DNA of 64,000 bases from Pseudobdellovibrionaceae bacterium (lineage in GTDB: Bacteria; Bdellovibrionota; Bdellovibrionia; Bdellovibrionales; Bdellovibrionaceae): NCBI GenBank assembly GCA_013359135.1, contig JABWCN010000022.1, forward strand, positions 1 to 64,000, in the 5' to 3' direction. Positions 47,041 to 54,991 of the stretch are shown in pieces. Every line of letters starts with the position of its first letter. The stretch's first letter is position 1. A model generated the notes under the pieces. That model was not told the DNA's origin. It saw only the letters and a program-made list of their open reading frames with translations, and made no database searches. A program made the position numbers and the translations under genes.

Positions 47041-47415
47041 GTGTTTTTGAGATCTATTTGTAAATTTGTTATTGTTTTTATTACGTTAATTTGCTCAGTA
47101 GAAGTCCACGAGACTTCTTATGCTGCTGTATTAAAGCAGACTGAGGCGAATGCGAATGTTATAGAGTTGAAATCAGAAAAAATGACTGAGATGCTTATGA
47201 AGGAATCGAGTTCTGATAACACTAATACAGATATTCATTACCACTCTGGTCTCTTTTGTCATAATTGCTGTTTGGGTCATTGCCCTTTTCCTTTTGGATC
47301 TTTTGTCTTTTTTGATTTTAAAAATAGAGAGCTAAATCTTATTTCATTTAAAGAAAAATTATTTTTATTTGATTACCATTCGCAGCTTTTTAGGCCACCG
47401 ATATATCAGTCTTAA
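47041..47415 (+). CDS. CzcI-like small periplasmic metal-associated protein
   Basis: A 124-residue protein beginning with GTG and a signal peptide (about residues 1-29). The mature part has a metal-ligand cluster HYHSGLFCHNCCLGHC (about 74-89) and ends in a short tail with RPP (FRPPIYQS). A His/Cys cluster plus terminal RPP and a place at the head of an RND efflux operon fit the CzcI-like group, which is thought to modulate efflux. The 109-residue gene at 58275 has the same plan. The match is by pattern, not by close similarity. Confidence 0.55.
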   Translation: MFLRSICKFVIVFITLICSVEVHETSYAAVLKQTEANANVIELKSEKMTEMLMKESSSDNTNTDIHYHSGLFCHNCCLGHCPFPFGSFVFFDFKNRELNLISFKEKLFLFDYHSQLFRPPIYQS

Positions 47416-47484
47416 ACTCTATCAAATGTTGCTTCAAAATTTGTGTGTACTTTATTGCTATCCTTAGTTGGAAGGCAAGTAAAG

Positions 47485-47522
47485 TAGTCTGTCTTCTCTG
47501 GAGAAGTCCTTAGGACGGGCTA
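47485..47522 (+). promoter_or_regulatory. Structured RNA hairpin between the CzcI-like and adaptor genes
   Basis: TAGTCTGTC (47485-47493) pairs over nine positions with GACGGGCTA (47514-47522), two of them G-T. The enclosed segment contains TTCTC-TG-GAGAA, and GTCCTTAGGAC is an alternative hairpin. Competing folds in a 157-base gap suggest an attenuator or processing site; no poly-T follows. Confidence 0.35.
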
Positions 47523-47572
47523 AATACCACAGATTCACTACTTCTAATAAAACAATAACTATAAAGGTTGTT

Positions 47573-48160
47573 ATGAAAATATTTTTACTTTTACTTGTGT
47601 CAATTTCTCTCTTCTTTTTGAATAGCACGTTTGCCGAAAAAACTCATAAAGAGGGAGATGAGCATCATCATGAGAACGAGAATGACAGCGATCATTCGGA
47701 GCATACTGATTATGATAAAAAAGAAGGCAAGCATAAACAAGATGAAGCCCAAGAGAAAACTCACGATCATAAGCATGAAGATTCAGATCATGAAGAAGAA
47801 AATTCTCAAGTAGGTCCTGGAAAAGGAATTTTGGAAGCCAATGAGAATCAGGGGATTCGTTTGGCTCCACAGGTCGAAATTAATTTTGAGATCAAAAAAA
47901 TCAAATGGAATGGGAAGGCTCCTTTGGAAGTACCCAAGTCAGCGATTGTGACTTCAGGTATGGAGGTCAACGTTTACAGATTTAGAGAGGGATTTTATAA
48001 GCGTATAGATTTTAAGGAAATCAAAAAAGAAAAAAACAATATCACCATCAGTTCAGTGGATTTAAGCGCGGGGGATGACGTCGTCACTCAAGGCACCGGA
48101 TTTTTACGTATTGCTGAAATTGCCGCTTTTGGTGGTGCCCCTGAAGGTCATTCACATTAA
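47573..48160 (+). CDS. Miniature His-rich RND adaptor-like protein (CzcB C-terminal domains only)
   Basis: A 195-residue exported protein with a signal peptide (MKIFLLLLVSISLFFLNSTFA). Residues about 23-77 are extremely rich in His, Asp, Glu and Lys, a likely metal-binding buffer. From VGPGKGILEA onward (about residue 80) it resembles the C-terminal barrel and membrane-proximal parts of CzcB-type adaptors: VPKSAIVTSGMEVNVYRFREG, then LSAGDDVVTQGTGFLRIAEIAAFGG and a terminal GHSH. The lipoyl and alpha-hairpin domains that normally reach the outer-membrane factor are absent, and no full-length adaptor is encoded in the window. It lies 20 bases before the RND gene, so it is surely cotranscribed with it. 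Confidence 0.7.
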   Translation: MKIFLLLLVSISLFFLNSTFAEKTHKEGDEHHHENENDSDHSEHTDYDKKEGKHKQDEAQEKTHDHKHEDSDHEEENSQVGPGKGILEANENQGIRLAPQVEINFEIKKIKWNGKAPLEVPKSAIVTSGMEVNVYRFREGFYKRIDFKEIKKEKNNITISSVDLSAGDDVVTQGTGFLRIAEIAAFGGAPEGHSH

Positions 48161-48180
48161 TTCATATATTGGAGTCATAA

Positions 48181-51100
48181 ATGATAAATAGAATTATTCA
48201 CTTTTCAGTTTATAATCGAGGGCTAATACTTTTTTTAACCCTTATGCTTGTTGTTGCGGGAATTTATAGTTTTCAGCATCTTCCTATTGATGCTGTTCCT
48301 GATATTACCAACAATCAGGTGCAAATTAATACCGTTATCGAAGGACTTGCACCTGAAGAGATCGAGCGGACAGTGACCTTTCCTGTAGAGTCGTCCATGC
48401 GAGGTATTGCAGGAGTCGAGCAAGTCAGATCCATTACTCGCTTTGGTCTTTCCCAAGTCACAGTGGTTTTTAAAGATGGCGTTGATATCTACAGAGCGCG
48501 ACAACTAGTGACTGAAAGATTACAAAATGTTGCCGCAGATTTACCTAAAGGAGCCAAGCCACAGTTGGGACCTATTTCGACGGGGTTGGGAGAGATCTAT
48601 CAGTATGTTTTGGACTTTAAAGAGAAAAAAAAGGGTGACGCTCGAACTGAGCAATTGATGGAAATCAAAGCCCTTCAAGATTGGTTCATCAAACCACGGC
48701 TTTTAACCGTTGAAGGTGTGGCAGAGATCAATACTTCTGGAGGTTTTGAGAAACAATACCATGTTCAGCCAGATCCTAAAAAAATGGTAGCCTATGGAAT
48801 TCATTTTGATGAGATCAAAGAAGCGCTTGAGAATGTCAATAAAAACGTGGGTGGTGGCTATGTTGAGCAGACGGCAGAACAGTTTTTGATTCAAGGCGTG
48901 GGTCTTCTTAAAACCGCCAAAGAAATTGAAAATGTTCCCGTGAAAAGACTCGAGTCTTTTAAGACTATCAAAATCAAAGATGTCGCAAAAGTAGCACTGG
49001 GTAAGGAACTTCGAACAGGTGCTGCTACTTATGATGGTTATGAAGTGGTTTTAGGAACCGTTATGATGCTTCTTGGAGAAAATTCACGATCGGTTTCTAC
49101 ACGGGTTCATGAAAAAATGGAGGAGATTAAAAAAACTTTGCCTAGTCATGTGGAGCTTACGACAGTCTACAACCGTTCAGATTTAGTAAACCAAACCTTA
49201 GGGACTGTTGAGCACAACCTCATTATGGGGGCGCTCTTGGTGACAGTAATTCTTTTGATTTTCCTTGGGAATATTCGGGCGGCTGTTATTACGGCAATCA
49301 CAATTCCTTTGTCATTACTAGCAACTTTTTTATTGATGAAGCCCTTGGGCTTGTCAGGAAACTTGATGAGTTTGGGCGCTTTGGATTTTGGAATTATAGT
49401 GGATGGAACAGTGATTGTGCTGGATAACTGTGTTCGTTATATCCAACTGAAGTATCAAAAATTAGGACGACGATTAAGCGCTGAAGAGTTAAAACAAGCT
49501 GTTTACGAAGCCACTGTGGAAATAAGAACAGCCGCAGGATTTGGAGAATTGATTGTTATCATGGTTTTCCTACCGGTATTTGCCTTAACAGGAGTGGAGG
49601 GGAAGATGTTTACTCCCATGGCGGCGACTTTTATTTTAGCTGTGTTTGCTGCTTTGGTGTTTTCGTTTACTACGGCACCAGCTTTAGCAAGTTTGTTTTT
49701 ATCAGGTAAAGCTCAAGACAAAGAACCAAAATTGATGCTTTTCTTTAGAGGATTGTATGTTCCCTTCTTTGAGATAGCTTACCGTTTTAAAAAGACGACG
49801 ATTTTAATTTCGCTTTTTTCTGTTGTGTTAGGAGTTTTCCTATTTAAATCTCGAGGGGCCGAGTTTCTGCCACAATTAAGTGAGGGTTCTTTTGCCTTTC
49901 ATATGATCAGACCTGTGAATGCCTCTCTTTCTCAGTCTATCGAGTTTCAGAAAAAAGCGGATAAAGTTGTAGAAAGTTTTACCGAGGTAGATCATGTTTT
50001 CTCTAGAATTGGTACGAGTGAAGTCGCTACAGATCCTATGGGGGTTAACGTTTCAGATACTTATATCATGTTGAAATCTAGAGATGAGTGGACGCCTGTT
50101 AATGGGAAAAAAAGAACCTACCAAGAACTCACTTCTGAAATCGTTGCTAAACTTGAAAGTGAAGTTCCAGGGCAAACTTATCTAGCTTCGCAACCTATTC
50201 AGATGCGTTTTAATGAATTGCTTGAAGGCACAAGAGCCGATGTTTCCATCAAAATATTCGGACCTGATCTAGAGAAATTGGTAGAAATTGCTAAAAGCAC
50301 TCAAGCCCTTGTTTCTAAAGTGCCAGGGGCGGGAGACGTGGAAATTGATTTGGCGGGAACTTCTCCAGTTTTAAGAATTGAACCCAAAGAAGAAAAGCTA
50401 TTAGGTTATAATGCTTCTTTAAAAGACGTTCTAGATACTGTTTCTATTGCCCTTGGCGGTGAAGAGGCGGGGATGATTTTTGAGGGTGAGAAAAGATTTC
50501 CTATTGTCGTCAGGCTTGAAGATGAGCAACGAGCTGACTTGTCGGCAATTAAAAATTTACCTGTAGGGATCGGGGCGAATGTCACAGTGCCTTTGCAAAA
50601 TCTAGCTTCGGTTTCTTTTAAGGAAACATATGGCTCTATTAATAGAGAAAATTCAAATCGTCGAACAGCGGTTCTGGTGAATCTTAGAGGAAGAGATACG
50701 GAATCTTTTGTTTTAGAAGCACAAAAGAAAGTTCAAGAGCAACTGAAGTTACCCGAGGGATATTATTTTGAATGGGGTGGTAATTTTAAAAATTTGGAAC
50801 AAGCACGAACGCGCTTACTTATTTTAGCACCGATAGCTTTGGTGATTGTTTTAATGATGGTGTATGCAGCCTTTGGAAGTATCGGGGAGACTCTACTTAT
50901 TTTTGGTTGTATTCCCATGGCCTTAGTTGGAGGTGTTTTGGGCTTAATTCTAAATGACTTGCCTTTCAGTATTTCTGCCGGAGTCGGGTTTATTGCCCTT
51001 TCTGGAATCGCCGTACTGAATGGGGTTGTCTTAGTGAGCTTTTTTAACAAACTAAAAGCCGAGGGGAAAAGAGGAAAGGAATTAGTATTGTCTGGGACTT

Positions 51101-51315
51101 TGATCAGACTTCGTCCTGTTCTGATGACAGCTTTGGTAGCCGTGTTTGGTTTTATTCCGATGATGATGTCTACAGGAGTGGGCGCGGAAGTTCAAAGACC
51201 ACTGGCCTCTGTGGTTATCGGTGGAATTATCTCGTCGACATTATTAACTCTGATTGTTCTTCCTTTATTGTTTTCTGTCTTTGAATCTAAAATGAATGGG
51301 AAAGTGGCCCATTAA
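48181..51315 (+). CDS. czcA: Heavy-metal efflux RND pump (CzcA/CusA family)
   Basis: A complete 1044-residue HME-RND transporter. There are an N-terminal helix, two large periplasmic loops and two blocks of membrane helices. The TM4 motif is DFGIIVDGTVIVLDN starting at Asp402. The Asp residues support divalent-cation export rather than Cu/Ag, because CusA-type pumps lack this DFG...D pattern. The last acidic position is DN where most CzcA proteins have EN. It uses proton-motive force to drive metal from periplasm or cytoplasm outward. GGAG precedes the ATG. Assignment to CzcA is confident at family level; Co/Zn/Cd/Ni choice is not resolved. Confidence 0.9.
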   Translation: MINRIIHFSVYNRGLILFLTLMLVVAGIYSFQHLPIDAVPDITNNQVQINTVIEGLAPEEIERTVTFPVESSMRGIAGVEQVRSITRFGLSQVTVVFKDGVDIYRARQLVTERLQNVAADLPKGAKPQLGPISTGLGEIYQYVLDFKEKKKGDARTEQLMEIKALQDWFIKPRLLTVEGVAEINTSGGFEKQYHVQPDPKKMVAYGIHFDEIKEALENVNKNVGGGYVEQTAEQFLIQGVGLLKTAKEIENVPVKRLESFKTIKIKDVAKVALGKELRTGAATYDGYEVVLGTVMMLLGENSRSVSTRVHEKMEEIKKTLPSHVELTTVYNRSDLVNQTLGTVEHNLIMGALLVTVILLIFLGNIRAAVITAITIPLSLLATFLLMKPLGLSGNLMSLGALDFGIIVDGTVIVLDNCVRYIQLKYQKLGRRLSAEELKQAVYEATVEIRTAAGFGELIVIMVFLPVFALTGVEGKMFTPMAATFILAVFAALVFSFTTAPALASLFLSGKAQDKEPKLMLFFRGLYVPFFEIAYRFKKTTILISLFSVVLGVFLFKSRGAEFLPQLSEGSFAFHMIRPVNASLSQSIEFQKKADKVVESFTEVDHVFSRIGTSEVATDPMGVNVSDTYIMLKSRDEWTPVNGKKRTYQELTSEIVAKLESEVPGQTYLASQPIQMRFNELLEGTRADVSIKIFGPDLEKLVEIAKSTQALVSKVPGAGDVEIDLAGTSPVLRIEPKEEKLLGYNASLKDVLDTVSIALGGEEAGMIFEGEKRFPIVVRLEDEQRADLSAIKNLPVGIGANVTVPLQNLASVSFKETYGSINRENSNRRTAVLVNLRGRDTESFVLEAQKKVQEQLKLPEGYYFEWGGNFKNLEQARTRLLILAPIALVIVLMMVYAAFGSIGETLLIFGCIPMALVGGVLGLILNDLPFSISAGVGFIALSGIAVLNGVVLVSFFNKLKAEGKRGKELVLSGTLIRLRPVLMTALVAVFGFIPMMMSTGVGAEVQRPLASVVIGGIISSTLLTLIVLPLLFSVFESKMNGKVAH

Positions 51316-51343
51316 TATTATAATTATACGAAAGGTTAAGTTT

Positions 51344-51691
51344 ATGAAAAAAATTATTTTAATATCAATAAGTTCTCTATTTTTAGGATTGGGATGTTCC
51401 CACTTTCATCAAGTTGAAGGAAGACAAGAATCGTCGGTGATTCCAGAGGGAGTCCGAGTAAAAATCGGTTCTTCTGAAGTCGCAGAAGGAGAAAATGTTC
51501 AAATATATAAGAAAAAATGCACTAAACAGCAAAATAAAGGTCAGGGTGAGAGCTGTGCTGAAGTTTGTAATACGGTTAATGTGGGAAAAGCTAAAGTGTT
51601 AAAAATTCTTACCAAAGATACAGCCATTGTAAGTCCCGATGCGGGCATAGCAATGGATACTGAAATGTATGTCGAGAAAATAAATAATTAA
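51344..51691 (+). CDS. Small lipoprotein with Cys cluster, island-encoded
   Basis: A 115-residue lipoprotein (lipobox LFLGLGC) beginning at ATG 51344 with AAGG upstream; a longer frame to 51296 would overlap the RND gene. After CSHFHQVEG comes a beta-rich domain with EVAEGENVQIYKKKC, SCAEVCN and a C-terminal AMDTEMYVEKI. The layout resembles the lipoprotein at 51961, so the two seem to be diverged paralogues. Function is unknown; location suggests a metal-binding accessory in the periplasm. Confidence 0.6.
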   Translation: MKKIILISISSLFLGLGCSHFHQVEGRQESSVIPEGVRVKIGSSEVAEGENVQIYKKKCTKQQNKGQGESCAEVCNTVNVGKAKVLKILTKDTAIVSPDAGIAMDTEMYVEKINN

Positions 51692-51726
51692 TAACCAGGC
51701 ATTTTGCCTATAAACAAGGAGTACTA

Positions 51727-51951
51727 ATGAAACAAATGATTTTAACAATAGCAATGCTTTCTATTTTAACTGCTGGAAATTCTTTTGCTGGAGACAAGCA
51801 TTCTCATAAGGAAAAAGATAAGCAAGGTTCACATGAGCATAAAGATAATAAATGTGAAAAATGTAAAAAAGATGAAAAAAATTGTAAGTGTGATCATAAA
51901 GACGAACATAATGATAAAGATGGTCATGAGCATAAAGAAGATAAAAAATAA
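51727..51951 (+). CDS. Small His/Lys/Asp-rich exported metal-binding-like peptide
   Basis: A 74-residue protein: signal peptide (MKQMILTIAMLSILTAGNSFA), then a low-complexity mature part dominated by His, Lys, Asp and Glu with CEKCKK and NCKCDH Cys pairs. AAGGAG precedes the ATG. Composition suits a periplasmic metal sponge. It sits between the two related small lipoprotein genes in the efflux operon. Confidence 0.65.
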   Translation: MKQMILTIAMLSILTAGNSFAGDKHSHKEKDKQGSHEHKDNKCEKCKKDEKNCKCDHKDEHNDKDGHEHKEDKK

Positions 51952-51960
51952 GATGTAATT

Positions 51961-52308
51961 ATGAAAAATTACATTTTTATATTCTCAATTATTTTTTTAC
52001 AACTGGGCTGTCAGAACTTGCCTAGGCACTCTCATCGTGTAGGTGATGTAAGCTCTGTGACTTCGGACAACGAGATTGTTGTTTGTTTGGAAGGAAAGAA
52101 CTATAAAGTTGGTGAGACGGCTGAGTTCTTTAGAAGCAATTGTCAAAGAAAATTGCAACAGAAAAGATGGAATAATGTTTCAGCTGTTGAGTGTTTAGAT
52201 CAAAAAACTGGAGAGGGAGTTGTTATTTTTAATAGTGATTCACATTCGGTTAAATTTAAAAACATTGGCAATTCAAAAATTTCAGTTGGAGATTATATCA
52301 AGCTCTAA
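51961..52308 (+). CDS. Small lipoprotein, paralogue-like partner of 51344
   Basis: A 115-residue lipoprotein (lipobox ending FLQLGC, Cys17) followed by a His-containing NLPRHSHRVGD linker and a beta-rich domain: YKVGETAEFFRSNCQRK, SAVECLDQKTGEGVV and a final ISVGDYIKL. The order of features (VGE, Cys, second Cys region, terminal hydrophobic strand) parallels the lipoprotein at 51344. No known family is recognised. Confidence 0.6.
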   Translation: MKNYIFIFSIIFLQLGCQNLPRHSHRVGDVSSVTSDNEIVVCLEGKNYKVGETAEFFRSNCQRKLQQKRWNNVSAVECLDQKTGEGVVIFNSDSHSVKFKNIGNSKISVGDYIKL

Positions 52309-52356
52309 TAGCAAAGGCTTCTTGGGGAATATAACCCCAAGGAGAATTAAAAAATT

Positions 52357-54567
52357 ATGACAGAAATAAAACACGACCATTGCTGTGATAAAGATAGCGA
52401 AAAAGAACAAACTATTTTGCTTCATGAACTTTCGCAAAGTGAAACCTCTACTTTTTTAGTAAGTGGAATGGACTGTGCCGATGAAATTGAAGCCATTAAA
52501 AAAGCTCTATCTAGCCCACGCATAGGTAAAATTTCAGCAAATCTAATGTCGTCGCAAGTGGTGGTGGAGCATGATCCGTCCTTAACAAAAAATGAGATTG
52601 AGTTCTTAATTAACAGTGCGGGTGTAAAAGTAAAAAAATCTCACGAACTGGCTTCCTTTCTTGTTGATAATAAATCAAGAGTTTTCTTGGTAGGCTTATC
52701 AGGATTTTTCTTGTTATGGGGCTTAATTATTCAGTGGTTTTTTCCAATTCATGAAAAGTTACTTTTATTTATTTTTTCAATAGCCACTTTGGCAGGTGGT
52801 ACTTTAGTTTTTCCTAAAGCGCTCAGGGCCTTAAAACAGAAATATCTGGATATGAATGTCTTGATGACTTTTGCTGTCCTAGGGGCTTTTGCTATTAAAG
52901 AATATTCTGAAGGCTCTGTTGTTGTTTTCCTTTTTTCTTTGGCAGAAATGTTAGAAGCTTTTAGTGTGGCAAGGGCAAGAAAAGCGATCCGCGAAGTTTT
53001 GTCCATTACTCCTCAAGTAGCCATGCTAGAGATAGGCCAAGAAACGAAAGTCGTTTTTGTTGAGGAGATTCAAATCGGACAAAGCATTGTCGTTCTTGCA
53101 GGGGATCGTATTCCTCTTGATGGTATTGTTTTACAAGGAAACTCTTCTGTGAACCAAGCTCCTTTGACTGGGGAGTCTCAGCCTGTAGGCAAACAGGAGG
53201 GTGATGTTGTTCTGGCAGGAACTATTAATGAGTCTGGAACTTTAAAGATCAAAGTCACTCATAGATTCAAAGATTCCAAAATTTCTAATGTGATCCGACT
53301 TATTGAAGAGGCCCAAAGTAAGAAAGCCCCAGCACAATTATTTGTGGATCAGTTTTCTAAAATATACACTCCTGTTGTGACCGTGGTGGCTATCTTAGTT
53401 GCCATAATTCCCCCATTTTTATTTGATGGAGATGCAAGTCTTTGGTTTTATAGATCCTTGGTGTTCTTAGTGATAGCATGTCCTTGTGCACTTGTTATTG
53501 CGACCCCTGTTTCTATCGTCTCTTCGTTGACCGCTCTTGCAAAAATAGGAGTTCTGGTTAAAGGGGGTGTATTTTTAGAATCTTTAGGAAAGCTTCGTTC
53601 TCTTGCCGTTGATAAGACTGGGACTATTACCGAAGGTTCTCCTAAAGTGGTGTCTTTTAAAAACTTCAATCAAGAAAGTGAACAGCAAATCTTAGAAATT
53701 GCTTATTCTCTAGAAAAAGAATCAACGCATCCCTTAGCTAAAGCCGTTATTAAGTATTGTGAAGAAAAAAATATTTCTGTGTCTAAAGTTTTAGATTTTA
53801 AAGTGCTTCAAGGTAAAGGGGTTCAAGGCCGCATAAATAATCACTCTTATTTTGCCGGAAATCATAAACTTGCTCACGAGTTGGGTGTGTGCACTCCGGA
53901 AATTGAAGCTTATTTAAGTCAACTAGAAGCCCAGGCTTATTCTGTTTTGATTGTTGGTCATCAACCCCACGAAGGTTGTTCTGGTGAAGTCATAGCTATT
54001 TTAGGTTTGGCTGATGAGCCTAGAGCTCATATTAAGACATCGATTCAATGGTTGCACGATGTGGGAATTAGAGAAATCACTATTCTTAGTGGTGATAATC
54101 AAAGGACAGTTGATGCTATTGCTAAACGCGTTGGAATTGATAAAGCTTTAGGAGATCTCTTACCCGAAGATAAAGTCAAAGAGCTACAAAAACTATTAGA
54201 ACGTCATCAGTTTGTAGGGATGATTGGTGATGGAATCAATGACGCTCCGGCATTGGCTCAAGCTACTATTGGAATCGCCATGGGAGCTGTAGGAACTGAT
54301 GCTGCTATTGAAACTGCCGATGTCGCTTTGATGACGGATGATTTGAGTCGAGTATCTCAAGCTGTTGATCATGGACGAAAGACTTTGCGAATTATTCACT
54401 TTAATATCGCCTTTGCTTTACTGACAAAGGCGATATTTATTGTTCTGGGGATTTTTGGATATTCAAGTCTGTGGTTAGCCGTGGCTGCCGATATGGGAGC
54501 CACTTTGCTAGTGATTACTAATTCGTTACGGCTGTTGAAAATTGATACCACATTCTCTAGTCAGTAG
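52357..54567 (+). CDS. Zn2+/Cd2+/Pb2+-type heavy-metal P1B ATPase (CadA/ZntA-like)
   Basis: A 736-residue P-type ATPase. An N-terminal HMA-like domain has GMDCADE (37-43), so only one of the usual two metal Cys is present. A preceding HDHCCDKD stretch could compensate. Core features are TGES in APLTGESQPVG, the membrane metal site CPC (375-377), the phosphorylation motif DKTGT (419-423), HP in STHPLAKA, GDGINDAPAL, and a last-helix ADMGATLLV whose Asp is typical of the Zn/Cd class. It pumps cytoplasmic metal into the periplasm, where the RND system can take over. It ends the plus-strand operon and overlaps the convergent lipoprotein gene by 42 bases. Confidence 0.92.
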   Translation: MTEIKHDHCCDKDSEKEQTILLHELSQSETSTFLVSGMDCADEIEAIKKALSSPRIGKISANLMSSQVVVEHDPSLTKNEIEFLINSAGVKVKKSHELASFLVDNKSRVFLVGLSGFFLLWGLIIQWFFPIHEKLLLFIFSIATLAGGTLVFPKALRALKQKYLDMNVLMTFAVLGAFAIKEYSEGSVVVFLFSLAEMLEAFSVARARKAIREVLSITPQVAMLEIGQETKVVFVEEIQIGQSIVVLAGDRIPLDGIVLQGNSSVNQAPLTGESQPVGKQEGDVVLAGTINESGTLKIKVTHRFKDSKISNVIRLIEEAQSKKAPAQLFVDQFSKIYTPVVTVVAILVAIIPPFLFDGDASLWFYRSLVFLVIACPCALVIATPVSIVSSLTALAKIGVLVKGGVFLESLGKLRSLAVDKTGTITEGSPKVVSFKNFNQESEQQILEIAYSLEKESTHPLAKAVIKYCEEKNISVSKVLDFKVLQGKGVQGRINNHSYFAGNHKLAHELGVCTPEIEAYLSQLEAQAYSVLIVGHQPHEGCSGEVIAILGLADEPRAHIKTSIQWLHDVGIREITILSGDNQRTVDAIAKRVGIDKALGDLLPEDKVKELQKLLERHQFVGMIGDGINDAPALAQATIGIAMGAVGTDAAIETADVALMTDDLSRVSQAVDHGRKTLRIIHFNIAFALLTKAIFIVLGIFGYSSLWLAVAADMGATLLVITNSLRLLKIDTTFSSQ

Positions 54568-54990
54568 GTCCGAACCTAGCATTGTATTAAGGACGGACAT
54601 AGTTGATAGATAGTTTTGCATTTCAGGAGAGCATAGGTAGTAATTTCCTGTTGTGCAGATGCGATTCAAGTTTTGCCAATGAGCGGTTGGCAAAATGTAA
54701 GAACTGCAAAAAGACTTAAAGCCTTCTTTTTGAACCAAAGCAAGAAGGTTTTTTTCAGCTTCAGGAGTCATTTTTAAGAGATAGATTTTTTCTGTAATAT
54801 CGAAAAAGTATTCTTGCATACTTAGTAGTGCCTCGAGACTGAAGTCTTTTTTATTGATTAGATCTTCAGCTATAGTTTTTTTCTCTGCAAGACCTGTTAG
54901 CTCATAAGCTACTTGAGTTTTAGTTTCATTTTCATCTAGACAGCCCAAAGTAAAATTTAAAACAAACGCGATTAATAAAATTTTTTTCAT
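54526..54990 (-). CDS. Small lipoprotein of unknown function
   Basis: A 154-residue lipoprotein (MKKILLIAFVLNFTLGC, Cys17) with AAGGAGAG before its ATG, inside the end of the outer-membrane factor gene. The mature protein is helical with four further Cys (FCSSY, RICTTGNYYLCSPE, RECG), so it is probably disulfide-bonded. It is last in the minus-strand operon, and its 3' end overlaps the ATPase gene by 42 bases on the opposite strand. No family is recognised. Confidence 0.6.
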   Translation of the reverse strand: MKKILLIAFVLNFTLGCLDENETKTQVAYELTGLAEKKTIAEDLINKKDFSLEALLSMQEYFFDITEKIYLLKMTPEAEKNLLALVQKEGFKSFCSSYILPTAHWQNLNRICTTGNYYLCSPEMQNYLSTMSVLNTMLGSDLLTRECGINFQQP

Positions 54991-54991
54991 T

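Noticed and set aside
47461-47572. NiCo (czcD) riboswitch before the metal pump
   Set aside because: AGGCAAG and CGGGCT fragments occur, but the conserved four-way junction and its repeated core could not be built.
47571-47870. Minus-strand and alternative plus-strand frames over the His-rich adaptor gene
   Set aside because: They arise from the low-complexity CAT/GAA-rich sequence and lack any ribosome site or signal.
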